This document shows, in pieces, positions 58,883 through 64,000 of a stretch of 64,000 nucleotides of DNA; position 1 is the stretch's first letter, and each line of letters opens with the position of its first letter. The stretch comes from Bacteroides caecimuris (GTDB lineage: Bacteria > Bacteroidota > Bacteroidia > Bacteroidales > Bacteroidaceae). A program made the position numbers and the translations under genes. The stretch covers positions 1,860,001-1,924,000 of the forward strand of contig NZ_CP015401.2 of assembly GCF_001688725.2 (NCBI RefSeq), written 5' to 3'. The notes beneath the pieces were generated by a model. The model saw only the letters and a list, made by a program, of their open reading frames with translations. It had not been told where the DNA came from and ran no database searches.

Positions 58883-60937
58883 ATGAACAAAATATATCAT
58901 TTCATCCTATTCTGTTTCGCTACGCTCTGCCTTGCTGCATGTAGTGATGACGACCCTGAAGTAAGCGGAATAGACGGCAAGGATCACTTCATCTCCGAGT
59001 TTGCTCTAACTGTAGATGGCATTACCTATCAAGCCATGATAGTCGGGGACAAGATTACAGTTGAGATACCTTATAATACCAGTCTGAAAGGGGCTACCGT
59101 AGAGTATGCCCTTTGCGAGGGAGCCTCTATTAACCCGAATCCATCAACCATAGAGGATTGGGAAAATGAATGGAAATTCGTAGTCACCTCCAGAATGCAG
59201 GAGAGCAAAGTATATTCCTATACTTATCAATATGCAGACATCGAACAGAGCGGCAGCGTGGTACTTGCCACGCAATCCGAGGTGGATAATTTTGCCAAGA
59301 CAGGAATAAACAAAATCGAAGGCAGCCTGACCATCGGAACGGCAGACGGAGAAGAAATCACCAATCTGGACGGACTTGCCAACCTGAAACAAATCAGTAA
59401 CTCTCTTGTTATCAATCCGTCTTACAAAGGAGCGGATTTGACGGGGTTGGATAATCTGGAACAACTCGGAAGTTTCAAATTAGGATCGACAACTTCTACC
59501 AGTAAAAACATAACGCTCAAAACGGTTAATCTGCCCTCTTTGCTTGGAGTGACCGGCGATTTTGTCGTTAACAGTTCTGTCATTGAAAAAATATCCATAC
59601 CCAAAGTCGAGTTCATTGGTGAGGATATGTATATAACCTCCGATGCTTTGCTTGATTTGGATGCAAATGCCGTTGAATCTGTCGGAGCTTCCTTAATTGT
59701 CAAAGGTTCGGTAGCACAAAAAGAATCAGCGACAACCGAAGCCATTGTTTTCTCAGCGCTCAAACGGGTCGGGAATGAACTTACAGTCCAATATTTTCCC
59801 AAACTGCAAGGAATTTATCTACCGGCATTGGAAAGTGTGGCCGGTACTGCCTCATTCTCCGATATGTCCTCCATCGGAAGTCTTGCAATGACCGAATTAC
59901 ATTCGGTTGGAGGACTGACTATAAAAAATTGCAAAGAGATTTCCATTGTTGAACTTCCCGGTCTTATTTCCTGCGGAGAGACCAGTGTGGATGCGAATAA
60001 AGTCAATAAGTTTAATATATCTTCTTTGAAAGATGTACTCGGTGATATGACTTTAAGTAATCTGCTCATAGAAGAACTGGATTTGTCCCAGATAAATTTT
60101 AACGGGAATACACTTACCCTACAATGTAAGCAACTAAATAAAATCGTAGGTTCGGAAACATTTAACGGTAGCCTTCTTCTGCTTCCTAAAAATTGTCGAT
60201 TGACCGAATTGACTCTTGAGGGAATCTCAAATATAGAGGGCGACTTCCAATGCAAAGATTATTTTTATGTAAAAGAATTTGTTATGCCATTTATTCGTGT
60301 GGCAGGAAATATGACTATTGCATTGAATTCGGGAAGTGTTGATACGGGTGCGGAAATTGAATTTCCTAAATTGCAGGAAATAGGAGGTACTTTAACATTA
60401 GAAAATAATACGAATGCAAATAATATTACCTTCCCGTCATTGAAAAAAATTCTCGGTTCATGTTCGGTTACGACTGATTTTCTTAAGAATGATATTGAGT
60501 TTACCAGTTTGGAAAGCATTGGGACGGATGGAGCAAATACACAAATTGAGTTTAAGATTGATGTTACTAATATTTTATGTCCCAAATTAAAAACGATAAA
60601 CGGACTGTTTAATATTGTAACATCTACTGTTGTATGGGGTATGACGGCTGATGAGGTGTCTTATCCTACCGTTGAATCAATATCCGAAAATCTTTCAATA
60701 ACATGCCCGTATTCTGATTTTGGTTCTAATGGTATTTTGTCCATTGATTTTTCAGGTCTCAAATCAGTAAAAGGGATTAGTATAAGCGGGCAAGGAGATG
60801 TTAGCGATTTCAGTTCTTTCAAATACCTGTTTGAAAACAATGTTCTAACAGGAGAATCTCAATGGTCTGTCAGAGAATGTGCTTATAACCCCACATACCA
60901 AGATATGAAAGACGGGAAGTACAAGCCTGCCGAATAG
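58883..60937 (+). CDS. Leucine-rich / L-domain-like surface lipoprotein
   Basis: This is a 684-residue lipoprotein with lipobox LAAC (near residue 20) followed by SDDDPE. After a short beta domain (about 30-135) come many solenoid-type repeats of about 22-24 residues with an LxxIxGsLxI rhythm (ITNLDGLANLKQISNSLVI, GVTGDFVVNSSVIEKISIP, EIGGTLTLENNTNANNITF), like receptor L-domains or BspA-type LRRs. The 3' half is notably AT-rich compared with the btuG gene that follows. It is the third lipoprotein under the riboswitch. A binding or adhesion role is likely; a link to corrinoids is by location only. Confidence 0.78.
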   Translation: MNKIYHFILFCFATLCLAACSDDDPEVSGIDGKDHFISEFALTVDGITYQAMIVGDKITVEIPYNTSLKGATVEYALCEGASINPNPSTIEDWENEWKFVVTSRMQESKVYSYTYQYADIEQSGSVVLATQSEVDNFAKTGINKIEGSLTIGTADGEEITNLDGLANLKQISNSLVINPSYKGADLTGLDNLEQLGSFKLGSTTSTSKNITLKTVNLPSLLGVTGDFVVNSSVIEKISIPKVEFIGEDMYITSDALLDLDANAVESVGASLIVKGSVAQKESATTEAIVFSALKRVGNELTVQYFPKLQGIYLPALESVAGTASFSDMSSIGSLAMTELHSVGGLTIKNCKEISIVELPGLISCGETSVDANKVNKFNISSLKDVLGDMTLSNLLIEELDLSQINFNGNTLTLQCKQLNKIVGSETFNGSLLLLPKNCRLTELTLEGISNIEGDFQCKDYFYVKEFVMPFIRVAGNMTIALNSGSVDTGAEIEFPKLQEIGGTLTLENNTNANNITFPSLKKILGSCSVTTDFLKNDIEFTSLESIGTDGANTQIEFKIDVTNILCPKLKTINGLFNIVTSTVVWGMTADEVSYPTVESISENLSITCPYSDFGSNGILSIDFSGLKSVKGISISGQGDVSDFSSFKYLFENNVLTGESQWSVRECAYNPTYQDMKDGKYKPAE

Positions 60938-60962
60938 ATAACCAAACAATAAGTTTTCTGCC

Positions 60963-61004
60963 AATCCTCGGTATGCTTACCGTAAGGTAAGACTACCGGG
61001 GATT
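60963..61004. repeat. REP-like two-step hairpin upstream of btuG
   Basis: AATCCTCGGTA (60963) pairs with TACCGGGGATT (ending 61004), one G-U step, and the inner part GCTTACC pairs with GGTAAG around GTAA. No T-run follows, so it is not a standard terminator. Imperfect palindromes of this size with a bulge are what REP elements look like, and a REP-transposase-like gene lies 1.1 kb downstream. Confidence 0.5.
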
Positions 61005-61022
61005 AACTATAAAAATAACGGT

Positions 61023-62102
61023 ATGACCTATCACCAATTGAAATATCTGCTATGGAGCGTAGTTGTCGGAGTGACACTATCCTTGACATCCTGCATGAAG
61101 TGGGACTACGGCGATGCCGTAGAAGACTTCAATGCCACGGGAGCCGGACTGTTCATCACCAACGAGGGCAACTTCCAGTACGGCAATGCTACCTTGTCCT
61201 ATTACGACCCTGCGACCAAACAGGTACAGAACGAAATCTTCTTCCGTGCCAACGGCATGAAACTCGGCGACGTGGCGCAGTCGATGACCATCTACGACAA
61301 CAAGGGCTGGGTCGTGGTGAACAACTCCCACGTGATTTTCGCCATCGACCTGAACACCTTCAAGGAGGTGGGACGCATCGAGAACCTGACCTCGCCGCGC
61401 TACATTCATTTCCTAAGCGACGAAAAAGCCTACGTCACCCAACTGTGGGACAACCGCATCTTCATCATCAACCCGAAGAAATATGAAATTACCGGCTACA
61501 TTCAAGTGCCGGACATGACGATGGAAAGCGGCTCGACGGAGCAGATGGTGCAGTACGGCAAATACGTCTATTGCAACTGCTGGTCGTATCAGAACCGCAT
61601 CATCAAAATCGACACCGAAACCGACCAAGTGGTCGATGAACTGAAGGTCGGCATACAACCGACATCGCTGGTCATGGACAAGTACAACAAGATGTGGACG
61701 GTGACCGACGGCGGTTACGAAGGCAGCCCCTACGGTTACGAAGCCCCGTCGCTCTACCGCATCGACGCCGAGACATTCACGGTGGAGAAGCAGTTCAAGT
61801 TCAAGTTGGGCGACTGGCCCTCGGAGGTACAGCTCAATGGCGACAGGGACAAACTCTACTGGATCAACAAGGCCATTTGGAGCATGGACGTGACAGCCAG
61901 CCATGTGCCGGTGCGTCCGTTCCTCGAATACAGCGGCACGATTTATTACGGACTGACGGTAAACCCCGCCAACGGGGAAGTATACATCGCCGATGCCATC
62001 GACTACCAGCAGCAGGGCATGATTTACCGCTACTCGCCCGAAGGGAAATTGATAGATGAATTTTATGTCGGGATTATCCCCGGTGCATTTTGTTGGAAAT
62101 GA
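61023..62102 (+). CDS. btuG: BtuG-like B12-binding surface lipoprotein (beta-propeller)
   Basis: This is a 359-residue lipoprotein with lipobox LTSC (near residue 24) and a mature part formed by repeated propeller blades. Examples are GLFITNEGNFQYGNATLSYYD, YVTQLWDNRIFIINPKKYE, YVYCNCWSYQNRIIKIDTETDQVV and GEVYIADAIDYQQQG (YncE/DUF5074-like). In Bacteroides, BtuG proteins of this build cap the BtuB channel and bind B12 very tightly. It lies two reading frames upstream of a BtuB-like receptor and under a cobalamin riboswitch. GC-rich codon use contrasts with the preceding AT-rich lipoproteins. Its stop codon overlaps the next start (ATGA at 62099-62102). Confidence 0.88.
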   Translation: MTYHQLKYLLWSVVVGVTLSLTSCMKWDYGDAVEDFNATGAGLFITNEGNFQYGNATLSYYDPATKQVQNEIFFRANGMKLGDVAQSMTIYDNKGWVVVNNSHVIFAIDLNTFKEVGRIENLTSPRYIHFLSDEKAYVTQLWDNRIFIINPKKYEITGYIQVPDMTMESGSTEQMVQYGKYVYCNCWSYQNRIIKIDTETDQVVDELKVGIQPTSLVMDKYNKMWTVTDGGYEGSPYGYEAPSLYRIDAETFTVEKQFKFKLGDWPSEVQLNGDRDKLYWINKAIWSMDVTASHVPVRPFLEYSGTIYYGLTVNPANGEVYIADAIDYQQQGMIYRYSPEGKLIDEFYVGIIPGAFCWK

Positions 62103-62599
62103 AGAATAAATTGCGGCATATATACCATATTATTTTCATCACGAAAAGACAGGAGATGACGATTCCAATGACAACCAAAGGAATGATTCTCGATCAGATG
62201 GTACAAATTTTCACAAGGAAAGGCTGTCATGTCTATGCCTGCAATGCTTTTCTCAATCATGTTCATATACTTGTAGAGATACCATCTCCCACGGACTTCG
62301 CAAAGATTATCAATAAAGTAAAAAGTTCTACAGGCGTTGTCTATCGAAAATATCCGGAATATGCGGATTTTTCAGGATGGGCAGCCGGATTTGATTCGTT
62401 TAGCGTGTCATTCAATGATCTGAATCGGGTAAAACACCACATTGAGAAACAAGAGACGGTTCATCAGGAACTTTCATTCGAGGACGAATACGACCAACTG
62501 CTTGAAGAAAACGGATTCAATGCCTATCAAGATTTTATGCGGGCATCATTCTCTGCATATGCTGCGGTAAATAACCATATTAAAAACAAAAGGAAATGA
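62099..62599 (+). CDS. RAYT / IS200-like HUH protein lacking the catalytic tyrosine
   Basis: This is a 166-residue protein of the Y1 transposase (TnpA_REP) family. The fold signatures HIIFITKRQE and the HUH motif NHVHILVEIP (HVH) are intact, as is the helix FNDLNRVKHHIEKQE. In related proteins the last motif normally reads YIxNQ with the nucleophilic tyrosine; here that place is His (codon CAC, 62438-62440). The start overlaps the btuG stop, and the stop overlaps the btuB start, both as ATGA, so all three are translationally coupled. It has AT-rich codon use between two GC-rich neighbours. It looks like a captured and possibly domesticated HUH protein. Confidence 0.82.
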   Translation: MKNKLRHIYHIIFITKRQEMTIPMTTKGMILDQMVQIFTRKGCHVYACNAFLNHVHILVEIPSPTDFAKIINKVKSSTGVVYRKYPEYADFSGWAAGFDSFSVSFNDLNRVKHHIEKQETVHQELSFEDEYDQLLEENGFNAYQDFMRASFSAYAAVNNHIKNKRK

Positions 62600-64000
62600 C
62601 ATATACAAAATATTTACTTTTCTCAATATTGGTTGTCTGTCCATCCGTGCTGTCTGCGCAGGGAATCACCCGGCGTATTCACCAGATAGACGAGGTGACC
62701 GTATGGGGCAAACGGCCGATGAAGGAAATCGGCGTGCAGAAGACGAAGTTCGATTCACTCGCACTGAAAGAAAATATCGCCCTCTCGATGGCGGACATCC
62801 TGACGTTCAACTCGTCCGTGTTTGTCAAGAGCTACGGCCGCGCCACGCTCTCGACCGTCGCCTTCCGAGGCACGTCGCCCAGCCATACGCAGGTGACGTG
62901 GAACGGGATGCGCATCAACAACCCCATGCTCGGCATGACCGACTTCTCCACCATTCCGTCCTACTTCATCGACCAGGCATCGCTGCTGCACGGTACTTCA
63001 TCGGTGAACGAAACGGGCGGTGGACTGGGCGGTCTGGTCAAACTCGGCACGGCTCCTGAAGTCGCTGAAGGGTTCAACGCCCAGTACGTGCAGGGCATCG
63101 GCTCGTTCAAGACCTTCGATGAGTTCGCCCGCTTCACCTACGGAAGTGAGCGGTGGCACGTCTCCACCCGTGCGGTCTATTCTTCCTCGCCTAACGATTA
63201 CAAGTACACCAACCACGACAAAAAGATAAACATCTACGACGAGGATAAGAACATCGTCGGACAGTATCACCCGAAAGAGCGCAACCGCTCCGGGGCGTTC
63301 AAGGACCTGCATTTGCTTCAGGAAGTGTATTACAATACCGGGAAAGGCGACCGTTTCGGGCTGAACGCCTGGTATATCAACTCCAACCGGGAACTTCCGA
63401 TGTTGACGACCGACTATGGAGATGCAACCGACTTCGAGAACCGCCAGCGAGAACAGACGTTCCGCAGCGTCTTGTCCTGGGATCACATGAAAAGCAACTG
63501 GAAACTCGGCGTGAAAGGCGGTTACATACACACATGGATGGCCTACGACTACAAGCGTGAGGTCGCACCTGACAACTGGGCGTCGATGACCCGCTCCCGC
63601 AGCAAGGTAAACACGTTTTACGGTCAGGCGGAGGGAGAGTATTCTTTGGATAAAAAATGGTTTTTCACCGCCAATGTATCGGCACACCAGCATTTGGTAC
63701 GGAGCGAGGACAAGAACATCATCTTGCAGGACGGTGGCAAGGCCATCGTGGGCTATGACAAGGGGCGCGTGGAACTCTCCGGCTCCGTATCCGCCAAGTG
63801 GCAGCCGATAGACCGCTTGGGTATGTCGGTGGTACTGCGGGAAGAGATGTATGGTTCCGATTGGATTCCACTCATTCCGGCTTTCTTCATTGACGGTATC
63901 ATTTCCCCGAAAGGAAATGTGATGCTGAAAGCATCCATATCGCGTAACTACCGTTTCCCAACTCTGAACGACCTATACTTTTTGCCGGGAGGTAATCCCA
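62596..64000 (+). CDS. btuB: BtuB-like TonB-dependent receptor, 3' end outside window
   Basis: The frame is open from the ATG at 62596 to the window end (468 codons). A signal peptide (cleavage near residue 22, LSAQG) is followed by a TonB-box-like IHQIDEVTVWG segment. The plug domain comes next (KEIGVQKTKFDSLALKEN, SSVFVKSYGRATLSTVAFRG, GTSPSHTQVTWNGMRINNP, GGGLGGLVKLGTA), then the beginning of the barrel. Plug sequence and gene context (cobalamin riboswitch, BtuG) point to corrinoid import across the outer membrane with TonB. It is GC-rich like btuG. No separate promoter is seen; it is read with btuG. Confidence 0.9.
   Translation, partial: MTYTKYLLFSILVVCPSVLSAQGITRRIHQIDEVTVWGKRPMKEIGVQKTKFDSLALKENIALSMADILTFNSSVFVKSYGRATLSTVAFRGTSPSHTQVTWNGMRINNPMLGMTDFSTIPSYFIDQASLLHGTSSVNETGGGLGGLVKLGTAPEVAEGFNAQYVQGIGSFKTFDEFARFTYGSERWHVSTRAVYSSSPNDYKYTNHDKKINIYDEDKNIVGQYHPKERNRSGAFKDLHLLQEVYYNTGKGDRFGLNAWYINSNRELPMLTTDYGDATDFENRQREQTFRSVLSWDHMKSNWKLGVKGGYIHTWMAYDYKREVAPDNWASMTRSRSKVNTFYGQAEGEYSLDKKWFFTANVSAHQHLVRSEDKNIILQDGGKAIVGYDKGRVELSGSVSAKWQPIDRLGMSVVLREEMYGSDWIPLIPAFFIDGIISPKGNVMLKASISRNYRFPTLNDLYFLPGGNP

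Overview
The window reads as a Bacteroidales (Bacteroides/Parabacteroides-like) chromosome segment that is mostly one large integrative and conjugative element (ICE). The evidence is the Bacteroidota-type promoters (TTTG, about 19-21 nt, TAnnTTTG), the near absence of strong Shine-Dalgarno sequences, the TraE-to-TraO conjugation gene order of the Bacteroides CTn family, and a B12-riboswitch-controlled btu locus. All gene identities below come from reading the sequence and from family knowledge; no database search was run.

Layout: (1) 1-740 is probably flanking DNA: two small minus-strand genes and a structured 6S-like RNA. (2) 836-5643 is the integration and replication end: short tandem repeats, a tyrosine recombinase, an uncharacterised protein with a likely frameshifted 5' end, an excisionase-type HTH protein, a RepA-like AAA ATPase and a Toprim primase. 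(3) 5738-23626 is a long plus-strand tra operon (TraE/F/G/J/K/M/N/O homologues, a periplasmic/secreted set, a VirD4-type coupling protein), with two DNA methyltransferase genes embedded beside traM. (4) 23714-36921 is an accessory region, mostly minus strand: a DUF1016 nuclease-like gene, small unknown genes, an IS1182-family insertion, ParB, ParA with a small RHH protein, a DUF4143 ATPase and a secreted M23 peptidase. Several of its operons have long related leaders. (5) 37141-53070 is a second long plus-strand operon: DUF4099-like protein, Toprim primase, PH-domain membrane protein, two TraI-like secreted proteins, M23-like and glucosaminidase/M23 proteins, an SSB-like protein and ArdC-type antirestriction proteins. 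(6) 53123-55500 holds four small minus-strand genes with leaders. (7) 55655-64000 is a cobalamin riboswitch followed by surface lipoproteins, a BtuG-like propeller, a RAYT-like HUH protein and a BtuB-like TonB-dependent receptor that runs off the window.

The parts fit one lifestyle. The recombinase and HTH protein excise the element; the helicase, primase and Par proteins can replicate and hold the excised circle; the T4SS and coupling protein export it; peptidoglycan hydrolases open the wall; methyltransferases, SSB and ArdC protect incoming DNA. The btu locus would be a nutrient-competition cargo. No relaxase is recognisable in the window, and the right end of the element is not seen.

The most interesting observations are: a RAYT-like protein translationally coupled on both sides between btuG and btuB whose expected catalytic tyrosine is histidine; a shared TAGTACGATTT motif 99-100 nt upstream of the -7 boxes of both large operons; an A-run with an A AAA AAC heptamer that would join two halves of a conserved-looking gene by -1 frameshifting; a family of related leaders with outward promoters, one leading into a highly palindromic noncoding stretch; and twin ATACTA-N4-TAGTAT palindromes at the parA promoter.
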